Of a stretch of 64,000 nucleotides of DNA, positions 37,458 to 46,100 are shown one piece after another. The notes beneath the pieces were generated by a model. That model was given only the letters and a program-made list of their open reading frames with translations, had not been told where the DNA came from and did not search any database. The stretch is from NCBI GenBank assembly GCA_965218775.1, contig CBDCLS010000003.1:558001-622000 (forward strand). The letters run 5' to 3'. Numbering within the stretch: position 1 is the first letter of the stretch; the number at the start of each line of letters is the position of its first letter. The DNA is from CAUZIZ01 sp965218775. Lineage in GTDB: Bacteria; Acidobacteriota; UBA6911; RPQK01; JAJDTT01. The translations under genes were made by a program, and so were the position numbers.

Positions 37458-37910
37458 CTAAAAAACGACCGGGATGGGGTCAGCAACGACGGCCTTGAAT
37501 ATAGCCTTCTGGGAGGAGGTCAGGTCGGTGATCTTGGGCAGCTGTTGGCCTCGCAGATCGTGGGTGACAGCATGGACGGGTTCGAGAACTTCCAAGGCAG
37601 AACTGGCGCTCATCGAGAGCTTTCCCTGGAGCTGTTGCTCCAGAACCCGCTCCAGCAGGTAGGCCAGGACGCAGACGAAGACGTGGCCCCGAACCGCTTC
37701 TTCGTTCCAGTGCCAAATCGGCCCCAGATGCAGAAAGTCTTGGATCGCTCTGAAGGCCACCTCGATTTGGGTCAGGGTGAGATAGCCGCGACTAGATCCA
37801 GAAGCGACAGTTGACTGGAGTTGCTCTGCAGCAAGAACAAGCCATCGATTCGGGCGTCGCGCTCGATGACGGCCTCGCCGGGGACGGCCTCGAATTCCAG
37901 CCGGATCCAC
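37458..37910 (-). pseudogene. IS1634/IS4-type transposase C-terminal remnant
   Basis: Reads YLTLTQIEVAFRAIQDFLHL, PIWHWNEEAVRGHVFVCVLA, YLLERVLEQQLQG, the C-terminal region of IS1634-like transposases containing the DDE glutamate helix. The preceding piece (ERDARIDGLFLLQSNSSQLS) is in another frame (37.77-37.9 kb), so the gene is frameshifted, and everything upstream is missing. The other end overlaps the integrase fragment. Confidence 0.7.
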
Positions 37911-37929
37911 TCACTCCACTCGCCCCAGT

Positions 37930-38239
37930 CCTCTCTCAAAGTTACGCAGAGAGGGATACCAGCAAACCCTGGGTCTTCTGGCATACCTACTGGAGCAGCA
38001 AGACGGGTGAGAAGTGCACCGGTCCCTACCAGGATCGAAAGAAGATCATGGCAACACTCTGCCGCAAGGTAGGGGTTCCCTACTTCCGTTTCCACGCGCT
38101 GCGCCACGCCGGCGCCTCACTCATGGAAGGGGCTAACGTGCCAATCGGATCCATTCAAAGAATCCTTGGACATGAGCAGCGCAAGACTACGGAGACCTAC
38201 CTTCACAGTCTCGGGGAATCGGGAGCGACAAGCACTTGA
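37930..38239 (+). pseudogene. Phage-type integrase C-terminal fragment
   Basis: From about 37930 the frame gives WVFWHTYWSSKTGEKCTGPY, then the tyrosine-recombinase core end: FHALRHAGASLMEGANVPIG (HxLRH), IQRILGHEQRKTTETYLHS (second His and nucleophile Tyr). The catalytic first Arg and the N-terminal domain are absent. It ends 115 bp before a tRNA-Arg 3' half, the usual geometry for an integrase next to its attachment site. Confidence 0.75.
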
Positions 38240-38354
38240 ACTTTATGAGCAAGCGAGGGGAATTTCCCACACGGATTCACACACAGTGGTTCGCTTCCCG
38301 AAAAGCAGGTCAGCATAGGTTATGGGTAAGTCACTGAACAATATGGGGATACGG

Positions 38355-38402
<48 letters not shown>

Positions 38403-38614
38403 CAGGCTCGAAAAAGAGAATCACTACGAAACGTTAAGAAACACAACAAGTTCCTCGGATTTTTCGCCACCGAGAAAAGTGGAAAGTTGAGCAAGATTGA
38501 GTTTTGGACCGGGCGAAAAGCGGGCCAACGATTTCGCGCCACTCTTCAGGTTCGAATTCAGATTCCAAAGGAAGGTTTATGTACGAGCTTGTGCACTGTC
38601 TACCGGCACTCGTG

Positions 38615-38636
38615 CACCAGATCCTAAATCTGTTGG
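38615..38636 (-). repeat. 22-bp tRNA-Leu(UAG)-like repeat, second copy
   Basis: Identical to 16664-16685 and in the same orientation, so the two bracket a 22-kb segment as direct repeats. Only the anticodon arm is present. Confidence 0.5.
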
Positions 38637-38880
38637 ACAGCAATGTGAAATCTAACGAAATCTACCGAAAACTCAAATGGTTCCTGGGTTTTTGCCGCAT
38701 CGATCGAGTGATTTCTGACGATATCCCATAGGTTTCTGACTGGACGATAACTGGATGACACTTCTTGAAGAGTCCTCAGGTTCTGCCCAACAAGATTCTT
38801 AACTCCGCTACCCGGCAGCGCCACTGGTCCACTAACAAGGCGAAGACTTATTTCTTAGCGAAGCAAGAGCGATTCTGTTC

Positions 38881-40353
38881 TCAGTTGAAGTAGGAGAACA
38901 GAATCGAAGCGAAGGCAACTCCACTGAGCGTCACCGGAGCCCAGGCTAGGCTTCGTTTCCAGAGAGGGACAACGTCGTGCCAATTGGAGAGCGCCATGGC
39001 TCCAGCAATGAATCCAGAGGTCAGCAGGAAATAGAGCAGACCGCAGATCAGGGCAGTGGCAAGTAGGACGATCACACTCCCAACCTGAGCGACTTCTAAG
39101 GCAGCCACCTTGTCTAAGAACAGGACAACCGCCTGGCCCATCAGATAGGCCACGATCGTGATCTGGGCCAGGTTGAAGACTCGCCGATGCGCTCCCTTGA
39201 CCTGGATTCTCAGATTGAACGTGAGGGCCTCAACGACAGCGATCATGACCGCCACCTGGGGACCGAAGTGAAGCATGGCAGCAAAGACAAAGATATCACT
39301 CAGAGTGATCCACATCCGGTCTTTGTAAAGCGCAATTCTGACCGGAAAGCAGGTGGCCAGCACCGTCAGTCCGGCCAGATAGAGCCAGTTCATATCCGGT
39401 CGTCTGAGAGCGTGGTAGGCGCAGTAGAGGAAAACCGGCACGGCGGCCACAATGACGGCCAGGATGTAGGCTTTGGCCTGGCTCGGAAGCGAGTCTTTAA
39501 AGAACCGGATCTGGCTCAGCCTCAGCAACCTGCTCCCCGTGTAGCCTCTGTGCTCACGCGCCTCTTGGTGGTGTACCTTGACTCTGTAGGCGTAATAGAT
39601 GCCCAGAATAAGCGGCACCCCAGCCAGGGCTGCGAAAAGATCGATGGGTCTACTGGAGAGAAAAAGCAGGACTGCGGTCGAGGCATTGATGAAGGTCGTG
39701 GGTGAGAGCCACAGGAAATGGTCCTTCCATAACTTCGCCAGCGGTTGGGAGGTGACCAAAGCCACGGCCCCGGCAACCAATGTTGAATTGATCATGAAGT
39801 AAAGAAACCCACAAAGAAGAGCGGCGATCAGGAGGCCGGGGACATCTGCCAGCCGAGTGGAATCCAGACTGACGGTCCCGCCTCCCAGTCGATCGAAAAC
39901 CTGAGCGACCAGGAAGGCCCCCAGTGCCACCTGGGCCACATTGAACAGGTACTTGTAGGTTTGCTTGATTCGGACCTTCAGGCTCGCGATCAGTCCTTCG
40001 ATGGCCGCGATGACCACCGCTACGGCGGGACCGAAGAGTAAGATCGAAGCGAAGATGAAGAAATCACTGACGCTGATCGTAACTGATGCCTTCTTCCCGG
40101 CAGCTAACTGCACCTTGACCGCAAAACAGCTCGTCACAGCGGTCAAGGCAGCCAGGTAGAGCCAGTTTCCATTGGGGGAGTTCAGCACCGCATACAGACA
40201 GTAGGGAAGCAGCGAACACCCCAGCAACGTGATCGCCAGGACGTACAGCTTCGCCTGCAACGGAATCTCGTCCTTAAAGAAGGACAGGCTCCCTTTGCTC
40301 CCTTTGCTCCCGTTGGACCCGGCCGAAGCACTGGAAGGGCTAGACTCGTTCAT
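38881..40353 (-). CDS. Membrane protein with tandemly duplicated MASE-like sensor module
   Basis: 490 residues, almost entirely hydrophobic. Two homologous halves: residues about 25-255 starting FFKDEIPLQAKLYVLAITLL and about 285-490 starting FFKDSLPSQAKAYILAVIVA. Each has a paired motif such as NWLYLAALTAVTSCFAVKVQ / NWLYLAGLTVLATCFPVRIA, and FGPAVAVVIAAIEGLIASLK / FGPQVAVMIAVVEALTFNLR. This resembles the MASE-type membrane sensor found at the N-terminus of HD-GYP or GGDEF proteins, but no output domain follows. It starts 20 bp after the stop of the upstream subtilase, so it is very likely the last gene of the riboswitch-led operon. Role unknown; signal reception or anchoring are possibilities. 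Confidence 0.7.
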   Translation of the reverse strand: MNESSPSSASAGSNGSKGSKGSLSFFKDEIPLQAKLYVLAITLLGCSLLPYCLYAVLNSPNGNWLYLAALTAVTSCFAVKVQLAAGKKASVTISVSDFFIFASILLFGPAVAVVIAAIEGLIASLKVRIKQTYKYLFNVAQVALGAFLVAQVFDRLGGGTVSLDSTRLADVPGLLIAALLCGFLYFMINSTLVAGAVALVTSQPLAKLWKDHFLWLSPTTFINASTAVLLFLSSRPIDLFAALAGVPLILGIYYAYRVKVHHQEAREHRGYTGSRLLRLSQIRFFKDSLPSQAKAYILAVIVAAVPVFLYCAYHALRRPDMNWLYLAGLTVLATCFPVRIALYKDRMWITLSDIFVFAAMLHFGPQVAVMIAVVEALTFNLRIQVKGAHRRVFNLAQITIVAYLMGQAVVLFLDKVAALEVAQVGSVIVLLATALICGLLYFLLTSGFIAGAMALSNWHDVVPLWKRSLAWAPVTLSGVAFASILFSYFN

Positions 40354-40373
40354 TTTCCTCAGCCTCGCCTCAC

Positions 40374-42272
40374 TCAGTTGGGATCACCCGCCAGGGCGTC
40401 CGAATGAAGATGTACCTCGGTGTGATCGGACCAGAAGACGCCATCGGACCAGAACACGCCATCGGACCAGAAGACACCATCGCTCCAGAACACCCCGTCG
40501 CTCCAGAAGACCCCGTCACTCCAGAACACACCATCGGTCCAGGCCAGAGTGCCGTCACTCCAGAAGACGCCGTCGGACCAGAAGACACCATCGCTCCAGA
40601 AAACGCCATCGCTCCAGAACACCCCATCTCCCCAGAACTGGTGGATACCGGGATCCACCAAGCCGGAGTAGATGATCTGATCGCCATAGGCGAAGGCTCC
40701 ACCCGCCCAGATCTCTTCCGGGCCGTTTTCCCCATCCAGGATCCAGACCGGGTCCACGTCGTCGTGCAGGCTCTGGCTATTCATGTTCACTTTTGCAGCT
40801 AGTTCCACGGCGATCTTGGAATTGACCATCCCGTTGCCCTGCTCCAGCATCGAGGGCTGAGTCAACTTGGTGGCGCTGTGAAGCAGAATCAGTTTGGTGA
40901 CGTTGGGATTGAGGTCGCTATTGACCTCCATCATCAGTGCCACGGTCCCGCTCACCACCGCCGTGGCCATACTGGAGCCACTCAGCGTGGCGTAGTCGTC
41001 TCCCGCGCTGAGCTCCGGGTGAGCTGTGGCGATGACGCTGTCCGTGGCCGAGGTCGAGGTGATGGCATTTCCCGGAGCACTCAGATCGGGCTTGAAAAGG
41101 CCATCGTGATAGGTGGGGCCCCGAGAGGAATAGGTAGTGGCGATATCGTCCGTGTGGGTCACGGTCCCCCGGGTGTTAACGGCTCCCACGGTCACCGCCG
41201 TGGGATCAATGCCGGGGCTGGTGATGCCGCCCCAGACCTTCGGATACTCATCGGTTCTGCCTAGATTTCCGGCCGAGACCACGGCCACAATCCCCGCCCC
41301 TACCAGCCGCTCGACGGCCTGGCACAGGGGGTCCTGGGCATAGGGGGCGTCAGGGGGGTGCCCTAGCGAGAGATTGGCCACCCGGATGCCGTGCTGGTCT
41401 TTTTCGGCGATGACCCAGTCGATGGCCTTAATCAGATTGCTGGTCAGTCCGGTCCCGTCCGCACCCACCACCTTGACATCCACGAAGTGGGCCCCTGGCG
41501 CGATGCCCATATAGCTCTCGTCCGACTGGCTCCCGCTGCCACCGATGATGCCCGCCACATGGGTTCCGTGGCCGTACTCGTCTACATTGGACGCCACAAT
41601 CTGAGTGGTCCCTGAGGTAAAGTCGACGGCCGCTTGGATGCCTCGACCCCAATCCAACAGATCCGGATGAGGATCGATGCCCGAGTCGAGGACCGCGACA
41701 CCGACATCGAGTCCAAGCGGAACCTTTCCTCTCACTTTCACATCGATCGCGTCGACTCCCAGTGTCGCCCTGAGGTGACTCGTCGAGTCATCCTGGGTTG
41801 GATCATCCTGGGTTGGATCATCCTGGGATCCATCCGTTGAGTCCTCCCCGGTTGCTGACTGCCCGCTTTCGGGCCCCGTGCTCGTAGCCGATTTCTGAGT
41901 CGTAGGCTTTCCACTGAGGCGGACCACCTGATCCACGCTCACGTGCTGGACGGCGGCGGATCCGGCCAGGGCGTCGATCTGGGCTGCAGTGAGCCGATCG
42001 GCATAGCCATGGACCAGGGGTAGGGAGTCCGGATCGGAGCCGTCGTGGCCTTCCTCGAAAGCCTCCTTCTTGAGCTGGACGATCACCCGCATGGGGTAGT
42101 CGTAGTGGGGATGAGCCGAAAGGAACTCGACCTCTTCCTTCAAAGCAGGAGACAGTTTCTTGGCGATCCCGGGGGGAAGTTGGGCGTGCAGGTTTACCGT
42201 CAGGAACAGTCCGCCCAGGATTCCCAGTACGATTCGCCAGTCTCTCTTATTGGATTTCAATATTGTCTTCAT
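40374..42272 (-). CDS. Secreted S8 subtilisin-like protease with 12 WSDGVF-type repeats
   Basis: Start at ATG 42272, leading into a signal peptide (IVLGILGGLFLTVNLHAQLP). About 632 residues. An inhibitor-like prodomain (about 35-115), an Asp-rich linker with DDPTQ repeats, and an S8 domain with the triad Asp in VAVLDSGIDPHPDLL, His in YGHGTHVAGIIGGSGS and Ser in LSGSSMATAVVSGTVALMME; the oxyanion Asn is in VVSAGNLGRTDEYP. After residue about 545 there is an IIYSGLVDPG linker and 12 hexapeptides of the form FWSDGV. Second gene of the operon, 62 bp after its paralogue. Extracellular endopeptidase; repeat function unknown. Confidence 0.9.
   Translation of the reverse strand: MKTILKSNKRDWRIVLGILGGLFLTVNLHAQLPPGIAKKLSPALKEEVEFLSAHPHYDYPMRVIVQLKKEAFEEGHDGSDPDSLPLVHGYADRLTAAQIDALAGSAAVQHVSVDQVVRLSGKPTTQKSATSTGPESGQSATGEDSTDGSQDDPTQDDPTQDDSTSHLRATLGVDAIDVKVRGKVPLGLDVGVAVLDSGIDPHPDLLDWGRGIQAAVDFTSGTTQIVASNVDEYGHGTHVAGIIGGSGSQSDESYMGIAPGAHFVDVKVVGADGTGLTSNLIKAIDWVIAEKDQHGIRVANLSLGHPPDAPYAQDPLCQAVERLVGAGIVAVVSAGNLGRTDEYPKVWGGITSPGIDPTAVTVGAVNTRGTVTHTDDIATTYSSRGPTYHDGLFKPDLSAPGNAITSTSATDSVIATAHPELSAGDDYATLSGSSMATAVVSGTVALMMEVNSDLNPNVTKLILLHSATKLTQPSMLEQGNGMVNSKIAVELAAKVNMNSQSLHDDVDPVWILDGENGPEEIWAGGAFAYGDQIIYSGLVDPGIHQFWGDGVFWSDGVFWSDGVFWSDGVFWSDGTLAWTDGVFWSDGVFWSDGVFWSDGVFWSDGVFWSDGVFWSDHTEVHLHSDALAGDPN
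40421..40640 (-). repeat. 18-bp tandem array encoding FWSDGV hexapeptides
   Basis: Twelve units in frame: FWGDGV, four FWSDG(V/T), one LAWTDGV, five FWSDGV and a final FWSDH. Synonymous codons vary between units (GGC/GGG/GGT, TCC/AGC/AGT), so the protein sequence has been selected rather than the DNA merely amplified recently. Confidence 0.9.
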
Positions 42273-42334
42273 GGCTTTATCTCTCCGCTTGCTTATCTGA
42301 TGAACAAATGAGGTTCCTTTTTTCCACATGGCGA

Positions 42335-44566
42335 TCAGTCTCCTTCGAAGTCGCTCCAGAGGATGGAATCACTCCACAAGATGGAGTCTGACCACAGAAT
42401 CGAGTCGCTCCAGAAGATGGAGTCCGACCAGAGAATGGAATCGCTCCAGAAGATGGAATCACTCCACAGAATGCTGTTGCCCCAGAGGTCCGCTCCGGGC
42501 GAAACCAGATCGCTGTAGAAGACCCGATCGCCGAAGACGAAGGCGCCTCCCGAGAAGACCTCTTCGGGTCCATTCTCGCCTTCGAGGACCCAGTGAGGAT
42601 CGACGTTGGCTAGTATCGTCTGGCTTGCCACATCGACTACCTCGGCCAGCTTGACCGCCGTATAGGCGTTCAAAAATCCGTTGCCCTGCTCCAGAGGATG
42701 GACGTTGTCCATCTTGCTGGCGGTCAGCAGCAGAATCGCCTTGACGAGATTGGGATGCAGGTCGGGATTGGCCTCCAGCATCAGCGCCGCCACGCCGCTC
42801 ACGAAGGGTGTCGACATGCTGGTACCGCTCAAGGACATGTGGTATTCGTCGACCACGAGTTCCGGATAGTCATTGGCAATCTTGCAATTGGCTGCCTTCA
42901 GCGAAGGGATGGCATTGCCGGGAGCTACTAGATCGGGCTTGAATAGTCCGTCCGGCATGGTGTACCCCCGGGAGCTGTAGGTGGTAGCCACATCATCGTA
43001 GTGGGTAGCAGTCCCCTGGGTGTTGACAGCTCCCACGGTGATGACCGAAGGCTCCGTACCAGGGCTGGTGATGCCACCCCAGATCTCCGGATATTCGCTG
43101 GTTCTTCCCAGGTTGCCCGCCGAAACTACGGTCACGATTCCCGCCTCCACCATGGCACGCACGGCTTGACACAAGGGATCGGTTGTATAGGACTCGATTG
43201 GCGGATGGCCCAGGGAAAGGTTGGCTACACGGATGTTGAGTTTTTCTCGGTACGTGATTACCCACTCGATGGCCTGAATGAGATTACTCGTCAGACCACT
43301 ACCATTTCCATCGATCACCCGGACGTCCACCAGGTCGACACCGGGTGCAACGCCAGTGTACTGATTGCCAGTGGCTCCGTTCCCACCTGCGATGCCCGCG
43401 ACGTGAGTTCCGTGACCGTACGGATCCTTGTCTTGAGCTGACTGGATCTTTAGAGACGTAAGAGAAGTACCGGTGAAATCGATGCGTCCCACCACCCGGC
43501 CCAGGAGATCAAGGTGCTCGGAGAGGCCTGAATCGAAGACGGCCATCGTGACGCCACTGCCCTGGTAGCCAATCTGATTCTGGGCGCTGGAGCCGGAGTA
43601 GGACTGCTCCAGGCCGATCGTGGCCAACAGCGCGTTCGATCCGGCAGCGACAGAGCTGCTGCCAGCCACCTCAAACTCGATCTGGACATTGTCGATGTAG
43701 AAATAGCCCTCCACCTCATCACTCGATGAGTTCAGAGGATCCTCACGCGTGAGCAGAAACCGCACTTCGGTGTCCGCCGCGATGTGAGAGGAGATGTCGT
43801 AACTAGCGCTGGCGCCGCTGACATCCACGTCGTCTTCGATCACGTAGGTGGTCAGAGTCGTCCAGCTTCCCCCACCACTGCGGACCTGGACCTTGAGAAA
43901 CCCTTCATTGGAACGGGCCTCGTAGCCGTAGTCATAACTCAGCGTGGCGGAAGTCGAACCCGAGAGGTTCGCTCCTCGCGTCGCCGTCCAGGGTCCATCA
44001 TCCTCTTCGTTGTAGTCTCCCAGATACAGACAGCTGCCGGAGGCACAGTAGGAATCGCTTAAGACTTGTACCAGTCCATCGTCGGATCCGTCCGACTCAC
44101 CGGCCTCTTGCCATTGGGTACTCCAGTTCACGCTACCGTCGTTGCCCGTATAGTCGGTCCCCGAGTCGAAGTCGTCGGCCACCGTCTGGACCTGGCTGCT
44201 GGCATCCAGCGGCATGTCCAGGGTGATGTACTCCAGAATGGGTGATCTCAACAGACCATAGACGGCCTGAACCGGCACCCGGGAGGCGTAGCCGTGGATC
44301 AAAGGCAAGGCCTTGGCGTTCTGCAGCCCCAGGGGATTTGCCCGGGGGTTGAAGAAATCTGGATTGACCTGGATGATCAGCGGAAGCTCGGAGGCGTAAT
44401 CCCGCTTGTCCTCCAGGATCTCCAAGACTTTAGCCAGGCCGGGGGAGAGCTTGTCTTTGGGTCCCTTCGCTCCGAAGGCCGGAGCAACGAGCAGAAAAAT
44501 AGTGAAAACGGTGAAGGTGACGAGAACAATTTGGACTGCAGGGAGTCCGGACCAAAAGCGTTTCAT
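42335..44566 (-). CDS. Secreted S8 subtilisin-like protease with inserted beta domain and WSDSIL repeats
   Basis: Start ATG 44566 with GGGAGG 9 bp upstream and a signal peptide (IVLVTFTVFTIFLLVAPAFG). About 743 residues. Prodomain (about 20-110), then an insertion of about 180 residues (DDFDSGTDYTGNDGSVNWST ... EVEGYFYIDNVQIEFEVAG) that looks like a jelly-roll/MAM-type sandwich absent from the paralogue. S8 triad: VAVFD... (MAVFDSGLSEHLDLL), YGHGTHVAGIAGGNGA and LSGTSMSTPFVSGVAALMLE. C-terminus: linker (RVFYSDLVSPG) and eight units of LWSDSI/FWSDSI. First gene of the operon, immediately downstream of the riboswitch. Confidence 0.9.
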   Translation of the reverse strand: MKRFWSGLPAVQIVLVTFTVFTIFLLVAPAFGAKGPKDKLSPGLAKVLEILEDKRDYASELPLIIQVNPDFFNPRANPLGLQNAKALPLIHGYASRVPVQAVYGLLRSPILEYITLDMPLDASSQVQTVADDFDSGTDYTGNDGSVNWSTQWQEAGESDGSDDGLVQVLSDSYCASGSCLYLGDYNEEDDGPWTATRGANLSGSTSATLSYDYGYEARSNEGFLKVQVRSGGGSWTTLTTYVIEDDVDVSGASASYDISSHIAADTEVRFLLTREDPLNSSSDEVEGYFYIDNVQIEFEVAGSSSVAAGSNALLATIGLEQSYSGSSAQNQIGYQGSGVTMAVFDSGLSEHLDLLGRVVGRIDFTGTSLTSLKIQSAQDKDPYGHGTHVAGIAGGNGATGNQYTGVAPGVDLVDVRVIDGNGSGLTSNLIQAIEWVITYREKLNIRVANLSLGHPPIESYTTDPLCQAVRAMVEAGIVTVVSAGNLGRTSEYPEIWGGITSPGTEPSVITVGAVNTQGTATHYDDVATTYSSRGYTMPDGLFKPDLVAPGNAIPSLKAANCKIANDYPELVVDEYHMSLSGTSMSTPFVSGVAALMLEANPDLHPNLVKAILLLTASKMDNVHPLEQGNGFLNAYTAVKLAEVVDVASQTILANVDPHWVLEGENGPEEVFSGGAFVFGDRVFYSDLVSPGADLWGNSILWSDSIFWSDSILWSDSIFWSDSILWSDSILWSDSILWSDFEGD
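42343..42487 (-). repeat. 18-bp tandem array encoding (L/F)WSDSI hexapeptides
   Basis: Eight units from LWGNSI to LWSDF at the protein end. W-S-D is invariant in units 2-8; the other positions differ from the paralogue (SI instead of GV), showing separate homogenisation of each array. Confidence 0.88.
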
Positions 44567-44597
44567 GGCAAAACCTCCCAAAGGTGGTTTCACGCAT

Positions 44598-44700
44598 CCA
44601 CTTTCGGCAACTGATCGACCTTATCGCAGTGGACTTAGGTCTCAGCTTTGCGCTCCGAGTCTTTCGTGCTCAGGTAGCCCTTTCGCTGTGGGCTGCGAAA
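44598..44700 (-). promoter_or_regulatory. Candidate c-di-GMP-I (GEMM-I) riboswitch upstream of the subtilase operon
   Basis: On the minus strand the order of conserved segments matches GEMM-I: GCGAAAGGGCTACC, a small stem with a GAAA-containing loop (CTGAGCACGAAAGACTCGG), GCGCAAAGCTGAGACCTAAG, and the closing strand AAGGTCGATCAGTTGCCGAA. Pairings visible: GACCT with AGGTC, GCTGA with TCAGT, and an outer P1 of CCAC with GTGG. It ends about 30 bp before the subtilase start, and GGGAGG is the ribosome site. The same element precedes the SH3 gene at 46.1 kb with compensating differences in the GAAA stem. Class is inferred from sequence only. Confidence 0.75.
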
Positions 44701-44979
44701 ACTAAACTGTTAAACGGGGAGTTGTGAATACTGATTTCAAGACTCCCTTCCTCACCGATCCTTTTCGGACAGCGGGCGGGGAAACTTTGTGACGCTCATC
44801 ACACTTTTGGGGTACCACTGGGCCTCGTTGACGACGAATGCGGAGACGATGATGAAGATGATGACGATGACGGCGACAGTGATGGCGGTTAAGTCGGAAC
44901 TACCTCGTTTGTCCTAAAACCTGCGGGGAATTTGCTGACAAGGGTTGAGGTGGCCCTTGGAATGAGCCCTGCAGGCGAC
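44701..44979. other. Upstream region of the subtilase operon
   Basis: Presumably holds the operon promoter. CTTTGTGACGCTCATCACA (about 44785-44804) contains a partial palindrome also seen as CTTTGTGAGGAGCCTCACAT upstream of the SH3 gene, so it is a conserved upstream site, perhaps an operator. No gene. Confidence 0.4.
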
Positions 44980-45154
44980 ATTCAATCCGCCTTTTCCGCT
45001 GACACCTCGGAATGTTGTTCGCTGCGAAGCTGGTCGTGTGCTTGAAACTGCCATCCTTGTCCCTGTGTCTCGAAAAGGCGACCCATTCTTTTCAGCCACA
45101 AGCTTTTCGTGGTCGCATGACCGCTTGGTCTGCGCGGAATGACTGCTCTTGGCC
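44980..45154. repeat. Dispersed repeat of about 170 bp, copy 2
   Basis: Second copy of 31544-31709, followed at 45159-45191 by the solo element end CTGTGTGAAAAGTC plus ACGATCGTCCGAACACCAT that also occurs at 16911. Confidence 0.7.
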
Positions 45155-45302
45155 GAGCCTGTGTGAAAAGTCACGATCGTCCGAACACCATAGGTAGCCT
45201 CCAAGTCTCGCGCGTTGCGCGATTAATTGCCGTTGAAGCAGATATCTCTCCGTTGTTAGACCTCTAGCCTTACTTGAAATCTTGCCGGGCTTAGGGACGA
45301 TT

Positions 45303-45555
45303 TGAGCTTGGCACAGGGACAACGAGACGCTCGGCAAGCTTTTCGATCGGCTCTGTGACGAGGGTGCCGAAAGCGTGGAGCAGGAGGGCGAGCGGCGGAG
45401 TATCAGGTAGACGGGAGCGAGGTCCCATGATGGCACGGACGCTCACCTCCACCAGTGGCAACGCCCGAAAAGGAGGATGGAGAATGAGGATAGGATTGAT
45501 CTTTGCCTGTCTGGTTTCAATGGCCCTACCCGTGGCAGCGGAGAGGATTTTCCCA
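45303..45555 (+). repeat. Dispersed leader/signal-peptide repeat, copy 2
   Basis: Partner of 8862-9115. It includes the strong Shine-Dalgarno AAAGGAGGATGGAGAATGAG and the signal peptide coding region. Confidence 0.6.
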
Positions 45556-45660
45556 GAGCAGGCCTCCTCTAGGTTCTTTGAACGCGCTGACTACCTCGAA
45601 CTTCCCCACATCGGACACCTTGTTGCCTTGGTGTCTCCCTCTCTCAACGATAAACTGTAA
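45484..45660 (+). pseudogene. Signal-peptide remnant of exported protein
   Basis: ATG 45484 gives MRIGLIFACLVSMALPVAAE, nearly the signal peptide of the 9.04-kb remnant, then only about 38 residues with no recognisable domain. It ends 2 bp before the convergent SH3 gene. Body probably lost. Confidence 0.6.
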
Positions 45661-45661
45661 A

Positions 45662-46072
45662 CTAAGATATTAGGTCACTGACTCGGATGCCGATCACTCG
45701 GAGCCAATCTTCCACATTTCGACCGAGCACAGAGATGTCCGGGTGTTGGGATTCTGGCAAAGAGTTGGAAGCCCCCCTCTCCAGGTACTTTGAGCTAACC
45801 CAACCTTCTCCACAGCGGGTAGTGACGCGCCACCAGTTGCGGCTATCGTCGACTATTTGGACCGCTTCCTCTTTGCGAAGCGTACAAAGAACCGGATGCT
45901 CGGTCGACGGGCCCGTGCGCAAGTTGAGGCCGAGCGGCTTGACGTAACCTGTCAAAAGGGACTCCGGGGGCTGTCGTTCGACCAAGGCGGCCACGATTTC
46001 TGGTTCGAACGCAAGCACAGAAATAGAGTAGAGGATGGCTACTACCGAGAAAGTAGCCAAAAAGCGGTTCAC
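45662..46072 (-). CDS. Exported SH3-domain protein under candidate riboswitch
   Basis: 136 residues from GTG 46072; GGGAGG lies 9 bp upstream, in the same leader context as the subtilase gene. Signal peptide MNRFLATFSVVAILYSISVL. Residues about 47-100 form a bacterial SH3 (SH3b) domain: LGLNLRTGPSTEHPVLCTLR, VQIVDDSRNWWRVTTRCGEG, WVSSKYLERG. The last 35 residues (ISVLGRNVEDWLRVIGIRVS) are not recognised. SH3b domains usually bind cell-wall peptides or glycans. The shared leader suggests co-regulation with the subtilase operon. Confidence 0.8.
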   Translation of the reverse strand: MNRFLATFSVVAILYSISVLAFEPEIVAALVERQPPESLLTGYVKPLGLNLRTGPSTEHPVLCTLRKEEAVQIVDDSRNWWRVTTRCGEGWVSSKYLERGASNSLPESQHPDISVLGRNVEDWLRVIGIRVSDLIS

Positions 46073-46100
46073 GACAAAACCTCCCTGAGGTGGTTTCGCA

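Noticed and set aside
38790..38835. Possible second tRNA near CTACCCGGCAGCGCCACTGG
   Set aside because: No T-arm GTTCGA motif and no cloverleaf could be drawn on either strand.
40404..40802. Possible CRISPR-like or satellite array on the plus strand
   Set aside because: The 18-bp periodicity has no spacers and is fully explained by the in-frame hexapeptide repeats of the protease.
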